64,000 bases of DNA from contig NZ_WNZY01000008.1 of the NCBI RefSeq assembly GCF_009725205.1, forward strand, positions 159,835 through 223,834. Reading direction: 5' to 3'. Within the stretch, counting starts at the first letter, position 1. Each line of letters begins with the position of its first letter. Below the pieces are notes generated by a model. That model did not search any database. It was given only the letters and a program-made list of their open reading frames with translations, and was not told the origin of the DNA. The position numbers were made by a program, and so were the translations under genes. The DNA comes from Paenibacillus timonensis. Lineage in GTDB: Bacteria > Bacillota > Bacilli > Paenibacillales > Paenibacillaceae. Shown in pieces: positions 36,026 through 44,493 of this stretch.

Positions 36026-36754
36026 TTAATGGCTTAGCAGACGGCTGAGAAAGGTACGCGTTCGCTCCTCCCGCGGATTGGCGAAGAATTCCTCCGGCAC
36101 GGCCTCCTCAACGATCTGCCCTTGGTCCATAAAAATAACCCGGTCCGCCACCTCCCGAGCAAACCCCATTTCGTGCGTAACCACCACCATCGTCATGCCT
36201 TCTCTAGCGAGCGTCCGCATGACGTCCAGCACTTCGCCGACCATCTCCGGATCCAGCGCCGAGGTAGGTTCGTCAAACAGCATAATCTTCGGCTTCATCG
36301 CAAGCCCACGGGCGATCGCCACCCGCTGCTGCTGGCCGCCCGACAGCTGGGACGGATACGCCGATGCTTTATCGGCGATGCCCACCTTCTCCAGATAAAA
36401 CAGCGCCGTTTGCTCCGCCTCCGCCTTAGAAATGCCCAGCACCTTCATCGGTGCCAACGTGATATTGTCGATCACCTTCTTGTGCGGATACAAATTAAAA
36501 TGCTGAAAGACCATTCCGATATCCCGCCGCAACTTGTTGATATCCGTCTTACGGTCATGGACCGGAAGGCCGCCTACCGTCAGTTCGCCGTTCGTGATCG
36601 TTTCCAGCCGGTTGATGCAGCGCAGCATCGTGCTTTTTCCCGAACCGGACGGACCGACGACCACCACGACTTCCCCTTCTTTGACCTGCAGCTCAATCCT
36701 CTTCAGCACGTGAAATTGGCCAAAGTGCTTATCGACCTGGTGAAAGCGAATCAA
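36026..36754 (-). CDS. glnQ: Polar amino-acid ABC transporter ATPase
   Basis: ATPase of the HisP/GlnQ family (242 aa): Walker [20 protein letters not shown], family-specific [23 protein letters not shown], signature [15 protein letters not shown], Walker [17 protein letters not shown] and switch His in [10 protein letters not shown]. The start is taken as TTG 36754 with AAAGGAGGGG before it, giving the usual length; the longer frame to 36838 has no support. It is the first gene of the importer operon. Confidence 0.92.
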   Translation of the reverse strand: MIRFHQVDKHFGQFHVLKRIELQVKEGEVVVVVGPSGSGKSTMLRCINRLETITNGELTVGGLPVHDRKTDINKLRRDIGMVFQHFNLYPHKKVIDNITLAPMKVLGISKAEAEQTALFYLEKVGIADKASAYPSQLSGGQQQRVAIARGLAMKPKIMLFDEPTSALDPEMVGEVLDVMRTLAREGMTMVVVTHEMGFAREVADRVIFMDQGQIVEEAVPEEFFANPREERTRTFLSRLLSH

Positions 36755-36996
36755 CGGCACCCCTCCTTTCAGCGTTCGGATGTTCCTTTCGACCGTACTT
36801 GCATCATGCCAATGTGAGTAATCGTAACATTTGAACATAACCTTACTTTGGCGACTATAAAAAACTACATCATCCTACGCGCGATCTCGAAAATAGCCCA
36901 AAATTTAATTCTTTCCTCGCCGATTCGGTCGGACAAGCGTTAGTTTTCCTCACAAGAATCTTCCTTGGCGATCATCGAGGAAACTCCATCGGAACT

Positions 36997-37181
36997 CTAA
37001 CGCTTGTATTAAACGCTATTTGCACCAAAACCGGGATTTTCGTATTGTAACGCCTATGGGAGAGCTTATTTCCCGAATTCCACCCCAAAAGGGGTGGCTC
37101 TCGCTCATATAAGCACGCTGGTCAGCGTTAGAATTCAAACTCCCTTCTTTTCGCCTAAATAAGCATTCTGGCAAGCGTTAG
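36997..37181. repeat. Four-unit inverted 25-nt array, copy 4
   Basis: Units at 36997-37021 (+), 37047-37071 (+), 37107-37131 (-) and 37157-37181 (-), offsets 0, 50, 110 and 160. Units open CTAACGC or GTAACGC and end GCTTATTT, GCTTATAT or GCTATTT. The 35-base centre contains a perfect hairpin CCACCCC-AAAA-GGGGTGG (37080-37097). It lies between the importer operon and the UspA terminator. Confidence 0.88.
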
Positions 37182-37226
37182 CCCTAAATCCGGACGGACC
37201 ACAGTGGACAAATTGCATGCGCACGC

Positions 37227-37262
37227 AAAAAAAGCCTGACCGAATCGCTTCGGTCAGGCTTC
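37227..37262 (-). terminator. UspA gene terminator
   Basis: Minus-strand AAGCCTGACCGAA, short loop, TTCGGTCAGGCTT, then TTTTT. Confidence 0.9.
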
Positions 37263-37281
37263 TACCAAACAAGCTCTATTC

Positions 37282-37716
37282 TTATTTCACGACGAGCACC
37301 GGAATATGGGCATGCTGGACGACGTTGTGACTGACGCTGCCGAGCACGAATTCGCGGATGCCACCCAATCCTCGGCTGCCAATAACGATGAGATCCGCTC
37401 CGTATTTCTGAGCGTACTCCAAAATCGTCTCCGCCGGCGCCCCTTGATCCATTTCGACTTTGGGCTCCAGCCCTGCGGCCACCAGCCGGCTTTTTGCTTC
37501 CTCTGCCGTTCTTTCCGCCAGCTCATAAAAATCCTTGTTCATCGAAGTGGGTACCGGAGCGAAGCCCTCGGCTACATAAAAACGCGGGAAGTCGTACACG
37601 TGCAGGACCTCCAGCTTGGCTCCCGGCGTCGATTTGCACAACTCGATCGCTTTGTCCAGCGCTTTGTTCGCCGCTTTCGAACCGTCATACGCAGCAAGAA
37701 TTTTGTTAAAAAGCAT
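37282..37716 (-). CDS. Universal stress protein, UspA family
   Basis: Cytosolic nucleotide-binding protein of 144 aa. It opens NKILAAYDGSKAANKALDKAI and has the ATP-binding signature IGSRGLGGIREFVLGSVSHNVV, fitting G-2x-G-9x-G(S/T), so it is an ATP-binding type Usp. ATG 37716 has GAGG at 8 bases; an ATG three codons upstream would place it too close. Single gene with its own terminator. Confidence 0.92.
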   Translation of the reverse strand: MLFNKILAAYDGSKAANKALDKAIELCKSTPGAKLEVLHVYDFPRFYVAEGFAPVPTSMNKDFYELAERTAEEAKSRLVAAGLEPKVEMDQGAPAETILEYAQKYGADLIVIGSRGLGGIREFVLGSVSHNVVQHAHIPVLVVK

Positions 37717-37743
37717 GGAAAGCACCTCACTTGTCCCAAGAGT

Positions 37744-38061
37744 TTATATTAAAAAATACCCATAAAGCACGGCGTTGAAAAGAAGTAGCAGTGGAATGCC
37801 CACCCGGAAGCTGAAATGCTTTGTTTTGTGGCGCTTCGTGTTCATGGCTACCAATACGCCCAACGCGCCGCCGAGCGCAGCCAGCAAAAACAACGTCTTC
37901 TCGGGAGTCCGTTCGCGCCTCTGCCTGGCTCGCCTTTTGTCGTCGGACATGACTAGATAAGCAACCGCGTTGATAAATAGAAACCATACCAGCAAACCCG
38001 TTTTCGTCTTCGCCGCCCCCTTTCGATCTTTACGTTCGAATGTCGACGTTCCTAACTCCAT
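37744..38061 (-). CDS. DUF1294 family small membrane protein
   Basis: Protein of 105 aa with three hydrophobic segments: LLVWFLFINAVAYLVM, LFLLAALGGALGVLVAM and IPLLLLFNAVLYGYFLI. Between them are the DUF1294 hallmarks DKRRARQRRERTPEKTLF and NTKRHKTKHFSFRVG. ATG 38061 has GAGG nearby. Function unknown. It ends 27 bases before the UspA start codon and may be cotranscribed with that gene. Confidence 0.85.
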   Translation of the reverse strand: MELGTSTFERKDRKGAAKTKTGLLVWFLFINAVAYLVMSDDKRRARQRRERTPEKTLFLLAALGGALGVLVAMNTKRHKTKHFSFRVGIPLLLLFNAVLYGYFLI

Positions 38062-38113
38062 TATACCTCAACCGCGGAGCAACAGCATCTTTTCACCAAA
38101 TTCGCTTCTATGT

Positions 38114-38136
38114 AAAAAGCTCCCCGCTTGGGGAGC
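38114..38136 (-). terminator. Terminator of the 45-aa gene
   Basis: Minus-strand GCTCCCC-AAGC-GGGGAGC (38136-38119) followed by TTTTT (38118-38114), 17 bases after the small-gene stop. Confidence 0.9.
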
Positions 38137-38153
38137 CGTACTTGTAAATATCA

Positions 38154-38291
38154 TCAGGTTTCGTTCTTCGGAATCTCGTTCAAACTGGGCGGGTAATCGG
38201 CCTGCTTCTTCGGCTTGGCCGCCACGGTTGGTTCCATCAGCCTCGACTTGTTCTGCTGGTTCTCGGTCTTCCGCGCTTTGTGATGCGGCAC
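38154..38291 (-). CDS. 45-residue basic hypothetical protein
   Basis: Short frame from GTG 38291 to TGA 38154. The evidence for expression is strong for its size: GGAGGTGAT lies 8 bases upstream and a textbook terminator follows. The product begins MPHHKARKTENQQNK, is Lys/Gln/Asn-rich, contains KPKKQADYPPSLNEIP and ends KNET. It has no membrane segment. Composition recalls small acid-soluble or other minor spore proteins, but I do not recognise the family. Confidence 0.65.
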   Translation of the reverse strand: MPHHKARKTENQQNKSRLMEPTVAAKPKKQADYPPSLNEIPKNET

Positions 38292-38366
38292 CCTTATCAC
38301 CTCCGGTACTTAGCGTCCCGTAAAGGCCGCCGATTTATGCGGACCTAGAACCGCTTGCTAAGCCGG

Positions 38367-40499
38367 TTAATCATCGCCCTTCTTCTCCAGAGCTGCCTTC
38401 AGCAACTCGCCGAGGTTCACCCCGCCAGACTCCTGCGGTTGAGAGTATTGCTTGACGAGCCGCTGTTGCTCGCGTTTGTTCATGTGCTTATCCTTGTCTT
38501 TCTCAAGCACCTCGGTAATGCCGCAGGAGATGCACTGCACGTACATCCCCGCCTTGCCTTCCTTGAGTTCCATCTTCTTGTGGCATTGCGGACAGCGACG
38601 GTTGGACAGGCGCTTCTCGCCAGAACGGCGATACCCGCAATCTTCGTTTGGACAGAGCAGCATCAGCCCGCGTCCGGTTTTCTTCTCGAGCATCCGCGTT
38701 CCGCATTCCGGGCAATGGCTACTTGAGACATTATGCGGTTTATAGGTCGCATCACTGCGTTTAACACCTTGCACGAGGCTGACCGCCATTTCACGGATGC
38801 CGCTAAGAAACGGCCCTGGCTGGCCTTGGCCGCGCGCGATCCGCTCCAGCTCCGCCTCCCAGCGGGCTGTCAGTTCCGGCGTGCGCAAATCGGCCGGCGC
38901 CAGCTCGATCAGTTGCTTGCCTTTGCCGGTCGGATGCAGGGAGTTCCCCTGCCGCTCGATCGTATCCGAGCTGACCAGCTTTTCAATGATGTCCGCCCGC
39001 GTTGCCGGCGTGCCCAGCCCATGCTTCTCCATTTGGGTCAGCAGGGCGGCTTCCGTGTAACGCTTCGGCGGTTGGGTCCGCCCCGGCGTCACACGGCAGC
39101 GCTGCACTTTCACCGCCTCGCCTTGGCTCAGCTCAGGCAATGCCGAACCGCTCTCGGCATCGTCCTCGCCGCCTTCTTCGTCCTCCATCGCCTGCCCGTC
39201 ATAAACGGCGCGCCATCCGGCGTCCTTGATGGTCGTGCCTTTGGCGTGCAGCGTCTCGCCGGCGATTTCCACCGTCACGCTGACCTGATCGAACCTTGCT
39301 GGTGGATAAAACAAACTGATAAACCGCCGCACAATCAAATCGTACAGCTTGCGTTCGTCCGCGCTCAGCGCGTTCAGCAGCACCGTTTGCTCCGTCGGGA
39401 TAATCGCATGGTGGTCGGTCACCTTACTATCATCAACAACCCGTTTACTCAGTTGCAGCGAGGCCCGAAGCAATGGCCGGGCCAGAGGCGCGTAAGGGCC
39501 GATCGCTACGCTGGTCAGCCGTTCCTTGAGGGTCTCCGTCATGTCCGACGTCAGGTAACGCGAATCCGTCCGCGGATAAGTCACCAGCTTATGTTGCTCG
39601 TAGAGTCGCTGCAGCACGTTCGAAGTCTGCTTGGCCGAAAACCCTAGCAGCCGGTTCGCGTCCCGCTGCAGCTCGGTCAAATCGTAAGCGAGCGGATGGG
39701 GTACCGTTTTTTCGTGCTTGACCAGCTTGACGATGTGGCCGGAAGCCCCTTCGAGCTTCTGCTTCAGAGCATTCAACCGCTCCGCATCAAAAATACGTGC
39801 ATCTCCGTTCCCGCCGCGCCATACCGCTTCGAACTTACCGAAGTCGGCGCGCAGCATGTTGAATTCCTCCGAACGGAAACGGAGGATTTCGTTCTCGCGT
39901 TGCATGATCATGCCCAGCGTCGGCGTCTGTACCCTTCCGGCCGAGAGCGGCGCGCCAAATTTGGTCGTGAGCGCCCGAGTGACATTGAGGCCCACCATCC
40001 AATCGGCCTCCGCCCGGCAACGCGCCGAGTGGTACAAGCGTTCATATTGGCTGCCCGGCTTCAATGCCGCGAATCCTTCCTTGATCGCTTTATCCGTTTG
40101 CGACGAAATCCACAGCCGCTGAAACGGTTTGTTCCATTTGACCATATCCATGATCCAGCGGGCGAGCAGTTCACCCTCGCGTGCGGCATCGGTTGCCACG
40201 ATCAGTTCGCCGATATCCTGACGCCGCATGAGCTGCTGCACCGCCTTGAACTGATGGCTGCTTTCGCGCAGCACCTTCAGTTTCATTTTATCCGGCAGGA
40301 TCGGTAAATCCTCCAACGCCCACGTCGCGAACTTCGCGTCATAATCCTCCGGTTCGGCCAAACCGACCAGATGGCCCAGCGCCCAGGTCACCACGTACTT
40401 TGGCCCTTCAAAATGACTTTTATGCTTATCTCGGCTGCCCATCACTCGCGCGATTTCTCTGGCGACAGACGGCTTCTCCGCTAATACCAACGTCTTCAT
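38367..40499 (-). CDS. topB: DNA topoisomerase III
   Basis: Type IA topoisomerase (710 aa) that cuts and passes single strands and decatenates. The TOPRIM domain opens LVLAEKPSVAREIARVMG and includes VATDAAREGELLARWI; the active-site Tyr is in VTYPRTDSRYL near residue 313; SAGRVQTPTLGMI is conserved. The C terminus has Cys4-type zinc ribbons (CPECG..CPNEDCG, CPQCH..CISCG) and a basic end. ATG 40499 has AAAGGAG rather far upstream (about 14 bases). Single gene. Confidence 0.95.
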   Translation of the reverse strand: MKTLVLAEKPSVAREIARVMGSRDKHKSHFEGPKYVVTWALGHLVGLAEPEDYDAKFATWALEDLPILPDKMKLKVLRESSHQFKAVQQLMRRQDIGELIVATDAAREGELLARWIMDMVKWNKPFQRLWISSQTDKAIKEGFAALKPGSQYERLYHSARCRAEADWMVGLNVTRALTTKFGAPLSAGRVQTPTLGMIMQRENEILRFRSEEFNMLRADFGKFEAVWRGGNGDARIFDAERLNALKQKLEGASGHIVKLVKHEKTVPHPLAYDLTELQRDANRLLGFSAKQTSNVLQRLYEQHKLVTYPRTDSRYLTSDMTETLKERLTSVAIGPYAPLARPLLRASLQLSKRVVDDSKVTDHHAIIPTEQTVLLNALSADERKLYDLIVRRFISLFYPPARFDQVSVTVEIAGETLHAKGTTIKDAGWRAVYDGQAMEDEEGGEDDAESGSALPELSQGEAVKVQRCRVTPGRTQPPKRYTEAALLTQMEKHGLGTPATRADIIEKLVSSDTIERQGNSLHPTGKGKQLIELAPADLRTPELTARWEAELERIARGQGQPGPFLSGIREMAVSLVQGVKRSDATYKPHNVSSSHCPECGTRMLEKKTGRGLMLLCPNEDCGYRRSGEKRLSNRRCPQCHKKMELKEGKAGMYVQCISCGITEVLEKDKDKHMNKREQQRLVKQYSQPQESGGVNLGELLKAALEKKGDD

Positions 40500-40601
40500 A
40501 AATGGTTTCGAACACTCCTTTCCTCTGAACTATTATAGCACTGACCATTTCCTTTACGCGAAGCTAGGGGGCACTCCGTCTGACGAGATCCTTCCTGCCT
40601 C

Positions 40602-41534
40602 TTAATCAATGTTCCAGCTATTTATCATCCCTCGTGCCATATTCATATCGTCCTCTTTCCTCGTCGTGAGGGCAAATTTGGCGACTAGCGCCGGATACGC
40701 GGCCCATTGCTCGGCGATATGCTCCTTCATACGGTACCATGTTCTGCCTCCCATCCGTTCATAACGGTTCAGTATATCCTGCAGGCCTTTTTCGCCAAAG
40801 AGAGCATACAAGATCACAAAATCCTTGCCCGGATCGGCAATTTCCGCTTCGGTCCAATCGATGAGGCCCGTCATGCGCTGATTGTCATCCACAAGGATGT
40901 GGGGAGGATGCAAATCGCCATGATGCAGTACCGAAAATTCCGGCCAATAGCTGTCCGTGGTCAACCAGCTCATCCATCGGTCAAACAGCTTGGCAGGGAT
41001 GTCAAAGTTCTGCCGAACTTCCTCGATATTTGCGGCGAAAGCTTCCCGTGTCTCCGCGGGGGTTTTGCGGCGAACGCCGGATCGCATCGCCTCGTCATGG
41101 TCGACGCAATGCAGCGCTGCCAATGTTTCGGCCAAGGAATCATAGAAGGTATCCCCCAGCGCCTCCTGTGGGAACCTCCAGACATATCCGCTTCCGGCCG
41201 GATCAACTGTGGCAACCGGGTTTCCCGCAAGGAGCGGGTAAGCGATCAAATCTGGAGTACAGATGCGCCAATCGGGTACGGCAACGGAGATACGGGGGGC
41301 TACTGCTTTCAACACATTCCGTTCATTAAGGGCCCGCTCCCAAACGTCTGAACGTCTAGGCTTGCGAAGAACCCACGCTTGACCGTTGTTATCCCGCACA
41401 AACGCAACGAAGAAATCCAAGCCGGATTCATTAACCTCAAACGCTTCCGTATTCAAATGCAAACCGTGCTGAGCGGCGCGGGCGTAAAGCTCCCTTTTCA
41501 CCTCTTGATAATCGTTCGACTTTTCCATATTCAT
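40602..41534 (-). CDS. Macrolide 2'-phosphotransferase-like kinase (APH/Mph family)
   Basis: Predicted GTP/ATP-dependent antibiotic kinase of 310 aa. The nucleotide loop region is AWVLRKPRRSDVWERALNE; the catalytic loop HHGDLHPPHILVDDN (near residue 200) has Asp and the metal Asn/His; the DFG-like metal motif is TGLIDWTEAEIADPGKDFVIL. The LIDWTEAE-ADP pattern is typical of Mph macrolide 2'-phosphotransferases rather than aminoglycoside enzymes. ATG 41534 follows AAGGAG; the longer frame crosses an attenuator-like leader. Activity on macrolides is inference. Confidence 0.78.
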   Translation of the reverse strand: MNMEKSNDYQEVKRELYARAAQHGLHLNTEAFEVNESGLDFFVAFVRDNNGQAWVLRKPRRSDVWERALNERNVLKAVAPRISVAVPDWRICTPDLIAYPLLAGNPVATVDPAGSGYVWRFPQEALGDTFYDSLAETLAALHCVDHDEAMRSGVRRKTPAETREAFAANIEEVRQNFDIPAKLFDRWMSWLTTDSYWPEFSVLHHGDLHPPHILVDDNQRMTGLIDWTEAEIADPGKDFVILYALFGEKGLQDILNRYERMGGRTWYRMKEHIAEQWAAYPALVAKFALTTRKEDDMNMARGMINSWNID

Positions 41535-41555
41535 AAAGGCATTCTCCTTATGGGC

Positions 41556-41805
41556 AAAATAAAAACACAGACCAAGGTCTGTGCAGCCGCAATCGAAATA
41601 GGAATTGCCCGTTGTCCGCTCGCAATCGTAGGCAAAAAAAGCCTCGTTCCGGAAGGAGCGATTCTTCTTGGCGGACCTGCGTAAATAGGCAAACTTATCC
41701 CGATGACCCTGCACAAACTAAAGAGCAGAAAGAGCAGTTGCAATCCATGCAATGCGGTCTCGATCGGGACTAAATTAGCACACGCAAGCCTCCATTCGTA
41801 ATTTT
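41556..41805 (-). promoter_or_regulatory. Attenuator-like leader of the Mph-like gene
   Basis: About 250 bases of leader. It ends with a perfect stem CACAGACC/GGTCTGTG (41583-41566) followed by a T-rich run (41565-41557), 22 bases before the start codon, so it would stop transcription unless disrupted. A second hairpin (CGCTCC/GGAACG, closed by GCC/GGC) with seven T is at 41634-41683. Upstream, GGAGG (41793-41789) precedes only a mini-frame GTG CTA ATT TAG, and a 17-codon frame (41748-41695) encodes MDCNCSFCSLVCAGSSG. This fits ribosome-stalling control of resistance genes. Confidence 0.55.
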
Positions 41806-41811
41806 GAACCA

Positions 41812-41840
41812 AGAATACCATGTATGCCGCTAAAAGTCCA
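41812..41840 (-). promoter_or_regulatory. Promoter of the Mph-like gene
   Basis: Minus-strand TGGACT (41840-41835), a 17-base spacer and TATTCT (41817-41812) preceded by TGG (extended -10). Confidence 0.5.
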
Positions 41841-41870
41841 TAAACGGAATCTATATCGTTTTTGAAGCCA

Positions 41871-41898
41871 TTGATAATTATTTAAAAAATGATATACT
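41871..41898 (+). promoter_or_regulatory. Promoter of fabH
   Basis: TTGATA (41871-41876), a 16-base spacer and TATACT (41893-41898). It is divergent from the Mph-like gene promoter. Confidence 0.7.
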
Positions 41899-41902
41899 CG
41901 GA

Positions 41903-41919
41903 TTAGCACCTGGTACTAA
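41903..41919. promoter_or_regulatory. FapR operator
   Basis: TTAGCACCTGGTACTAA, one mismatch from the palindromic FapR consensus TTAGTACCTGGTACTAA. It lies just downstream of the fabH -10. FapR represses fatty-acid genes in Bacillales and is released by malonyl-CoA. Confidence 0.9.
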
Positions 41920-41964
41920 AACCTGATCATAAGTAAATCAAACATATTAAAGGAGCTGATACGG

Positions 41965-42972
41965 TTGACCCTACAGAAACCCTTTTCCAAGGCCCGCATT
42001 ACCGCTCTAGGCACCTATGTCCCCGAACAAATTCTGACCAATGCGGATTTGGAGCGGCTCGTGGATACGAACGACGAGTGGATTGTTCAGCGTACGGGCA
42101 TCAAGGAGCGGCATATCGCCGCAGAGGACGAATTCACCTCGCATCTCTGCATCCGGGCGGCAGAGCGACTCCGCGATACGTATCGGGCCACGCTGGACGA
42201 TGTCGACTTCATTATCGCAGCGACGACAACGCCGGATTTCTCATTCCCGACCGTATCCTGCCGGGTTCAGGAACACTTCGGCATGGAACAGGCCGGGGCT
42301 ATCGATCTTAACGCGACCTGTGCCGGCTTCGCTTATGCCTTGCATTTGGCGAACGGCATGATTAGCTCCGGCCTGCATCGCAAAATCCTGGTCGTTGCCG
42401 GCGAAACGATGTCCAAAATCACCGACTACACCGACCGCAGTACCTGCATCCTGTTCGGGGATGGGGCCGGGGCAGTGCTTGTCGAAGCGGATCCCGAGCA
42501 GCCCGGGTTCGAATCGTTTATCCTCGGGACGAATGGGGCAGGCGGCATCCACGTCTACCGTTCAGGACTGGCGGATCAGATGGATGGTCAGCCCCTCGAA
42601 GGGAAGGGCAAAATTGTACAAAACGGACGCGAGGTATTTAAATGGGCCGTCCGCACCGTCACCGCCGGAATTGAACAGCTGCTAGAGCAGGCTGAGCTCA
42701 CCCGGGAGGATATCGATTGGTTCGTGCCGCATAGCGCCAATCTGCGTATGATCGAGTCCATTTGCGAAAAATCGGACCTTCCGCTCTCCAAAACGCTGCA
42801 AAGCGTGCAGGATAAGGGCAATACGTCCTCCGCGTCCATCCCGCTGGCTTTGCAAGCCGGCGTCGACACGGGCCGGCTGAAATTCGGTGACCGTGTTCTG
42901 CTGTACGGATTTGGCGGCGGCTTGACCCATGCCGGCTTAATTATGCGCTGGGGCGTGCCGGACTCCATATGA
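41965..42972 (+). CDS. fabH: 3-oxoacyl-ACP synthase III
   Basis: Condensing enzyme (335 aa) that starts fatty-acid synthesis from acyl-CoA and malonyl-ACP. The catalytic triad is visible: Cys in DLNATCAGFAYAL near 119, His in WFVPHSANLRM and Asn in DKGNTSSASIPLAL, with the C-terminal GFGGGLTHAGLIM. TTG 41965 follows AAAGGAGCTG. The sequence looks nearer the FabHB branch of B. subtilis. A FapR site upstream and a terminator downstream make it a single FapR-regulated gene. Confidence 0.94.
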   Translation: MTLQKPFSKARITALGTYVPEQILTNADLERLVDTNDEWIVQRTGIKERHIAAEDEFTSHLCIRAAERLRDTYRATLDDVDFIIAATTTPDFSFPTVSCRVQEHFGMEQAGAIDLNATCAGFAYALHLANGMISSGLHRKILVVAGETMSKITDYTDRSTCILFGDGAGAVLVEADPEQPGFESFILGTNGAGGIHVYRSGLADQMDGQPLEGKGKIVQNGREVFKWAVRTVTAGIEQLLEQAELTREDIDWFVPHSANLRMIESICEKSDLPLSKTLQSVQDKGNTSSASIPLALQAGVDTGRLKFGDRVLLYGFGGGLTHAGLIMRWGVPDSI

Positions 42973-43013
42973 AAAAAGGTCGATCAGGGGGCGGAATCCT
43001 GATCGACCTTTTT
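42972..43013 (+). terminator. fabH terminator
   Basis: GGTCGATCAGG, 9-base loop, CCTGATCGACC then TTTTT, immediately after the fabH stop. Confidence 0.9.
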
Positions 43014-43018
43014 ATGAT

Positions 43019-43122
43019 ACCCTTGTCAAATTGGCTCTTTACACGATTATCCACCTTATCTAAATGGCTCTTTACACGAATATCCCTTTTGTTAAGGGAG
43101 GTCTCCTTCACTCGTATTCGCT
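43019..43122. repeat. Degenerate tandem repeat, about 33 bp, three units
   Basis: The block TGGCTCTTTACACGA recurs at 43032 and 43065. A weaker third version (GGTCTCCTTCACTCGTATT) begins near 43100, a spacing of 33-35 bases. The minus-strand translation shows a matching IRVK / NRVKSQFDK periodicity, but no gene signals. The rest of the 42973-43311 gap holds only the fabH terminator. Confidence 0.65.
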
Positions 43123-43311
43123 TCTCCCGAGCATGTCCGTCCCGGATTCTCCGTGATCTGATCAAACGGGATAATGGTGCAAGACGCCGAACAAGAGGGT
43201 TGGTCTCAGGCCCAAGCGCTCTCTTTTCAACCGGCAAGGTTCCGGGTACAATAACAAGAGCCAAATTTACGCAAGTTGTCCCCAACTTAAGCCAATAAGG
43301 AGTTTAGTGAT

Positions 43312-43524
43312 ATGCCTACCCTCAGAGAACTGTTTACCGATTTCGATTTCCAGGAGGCGCTGGACCGCAAATTTCGCATCCGCGTATTCCGTGACGATCA
43401 TATGATCGACAACGGCAGTATCATTATCCGTTTCACGGACGACACCATTATCACCCAGGCTGGAGTAAGCGAGCTTTCCTACCATCCACGCCGGGAATGC
43501 CAATTTTTCGAGCTGAGAAAATAA
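43312..43524 (+). CDS. Small hypothetical protein (70 aa)
   Basis: Compact protein, MPTLRELFTDFDFQEALDRK followed by a predicted beta-rich part (IRVFRDDHMIDNGSIIIRF, TIITQAGVSELSYHPRRE) and ending FFELRK. Start ATG 43312 has AAGGAG 10 bases before. No membrane segment or known motif. It resembles short conserved proteins of Paenibacillus, but I cannot assign a family. Monocistronic, converging on the EamA gene. Confidence 0.65.
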   Translation: MPTLRELFTDFDFQEALDRKFRIRVFRDDHMIDNGSIIIRFTDDTIITQAGVSELSYHPRRECQFFELRK

Positions 43525-43551
43525 AACCAAACCCGCCCTTCTTACTTCCCC

Positions 43552-44493
43552 TTAACTCGCCTTTTCCTCTTGCCCCGTCGCCAGTACCTTCGCGTTTTCC
43601 TGCGTCACGGCTGACGCCTCTTTGCCGTAACGAATGAAGATCCACACGCCGCACAAGATGAGTGCGCCCGCTGACAATTGCAGCGGGGTCAGGCTCTCCT
43701 TAAGCAGCATCCAAGCCAACAGCGAAGCAAACACCGGCTCGCCGAGAACGGCCATCGATACGGCTGAAGCGCTGAGGTATTTCATCAGCCAGTTGAACAG
43801 GTAATGCCCAAACAGCGTCGGGACGATCGCGAGTAGCAGGAAAATCCCCCATTCGCGCGGCTCATATCCGGTAAAACGGATGCCCGCAGCCACGTTATAT
43901 ATGGCCATCGACGTTCCAGCCACCGCGAACACGAGGAAATTATAAACAAATGCACTGATCGTTTGCAGCAACTGCTTGCCGACCAGAATATGAACCGCGA
44001 CCGCCACCGTCCCGAACAGAGAGAGCAAGTCTCCCGTAACGGCAGCGCCGGACAAGGCAAAATCCCCGGAGCCGATGGCGATCGAACCGATTAGAGCCAA
44101 CGATACGCCGAGAATCATCGCTTTATTGATTTTGGCCCCGAATAGGAAGAACGACCCGAACATCACGATGATCGGCTCCAGCGTCAGAATAACGGTGGAG
44201 CTCGCTACCGTCGTCAAGCGAAGCGACCCCATCCAGAGCAGGAAATGAAGCCCCAGCATGAGCCCGGAAAACAAAAGGCGCCCCCATTGCTTGCGTGTCA
44301 GGTGCGCAATCTCCCCCCGATAACTCCACAGCAGCGGTAGCATCAATAAGTTCGTCAGATACATCCGGTACATCGCGATTACCGAAACCTCGGCATTGGA
44401 CCAGCGGATGAAAATAGATGAAAACGAGATGGCAATAATGCCGATAATGTACAAAATTTCATATTTGCCCATGGACTTGGTGTTGGTATGCAT
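43552..44493 (-). CDS. EamA/DMT-superfamily transporter
   Basis: Membrane protein of 313 aa with ten hydrophobic segments in two EamA repeats (first repeat about residues 12-145, second 155-290). Typical DMT features: FSSIFIRWS in helix 1, STVILTLEPIIVMFGSFFLFG in the first half and AVSMAVLGEPVFASLLAWMLLKESL in the second half. It is likely an exporter of metabolites or amino acids; the substrate is unknown. GC-rich coding with no operon partner. Confidence 0.88.
   Translation of the reverse strand: MHTNTKSMGKYEILYIIGIIAISFSSIFIRWSNAEVSVIAMYRMYLTNLLMLPLLWSYRGEIAHLTRKQWGRLLFSGLMLGLHFLLWMGSLRLTTVASSTVILTLEPIIVMFGSFFLFGAKINKAMILGVSLALIGSIAIGSGDFALSGAAVTGDLLSLFGTVAVAVHILVGKQLLQTISAFVYNFLVFAVAGTSMAIYNVAAGIRFTGYEPREWGIFLLLAIVPTLFGHYLFNWLMKYLSASAVSMAVLGEPVFASLLAWMLLKESLTPLQLSAGALILCGVWIFIRYGKEASAVTQENAKVLATGQEEKAS

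Noticed and set aside
41535..41714. 60-residue N-terminal extension of the Mph-like protein
   Set aside because: It would translate through two terminator hairpins; AAGGAG and ATG 41534 give the family length.
41535..41811. T-box leader
   Set aside because: No T-box sequence, no specifier loop and no aminoacyl-related gene downstream; attenuation by leader frames fits better.
42941..43285. 114-codon minus-strand frame with repeated IRVK/NRVK motifs
   Set aside because: Overlaps the fabH terminator and has no start signals; the peptide periodicity reflects the DNA repeat.
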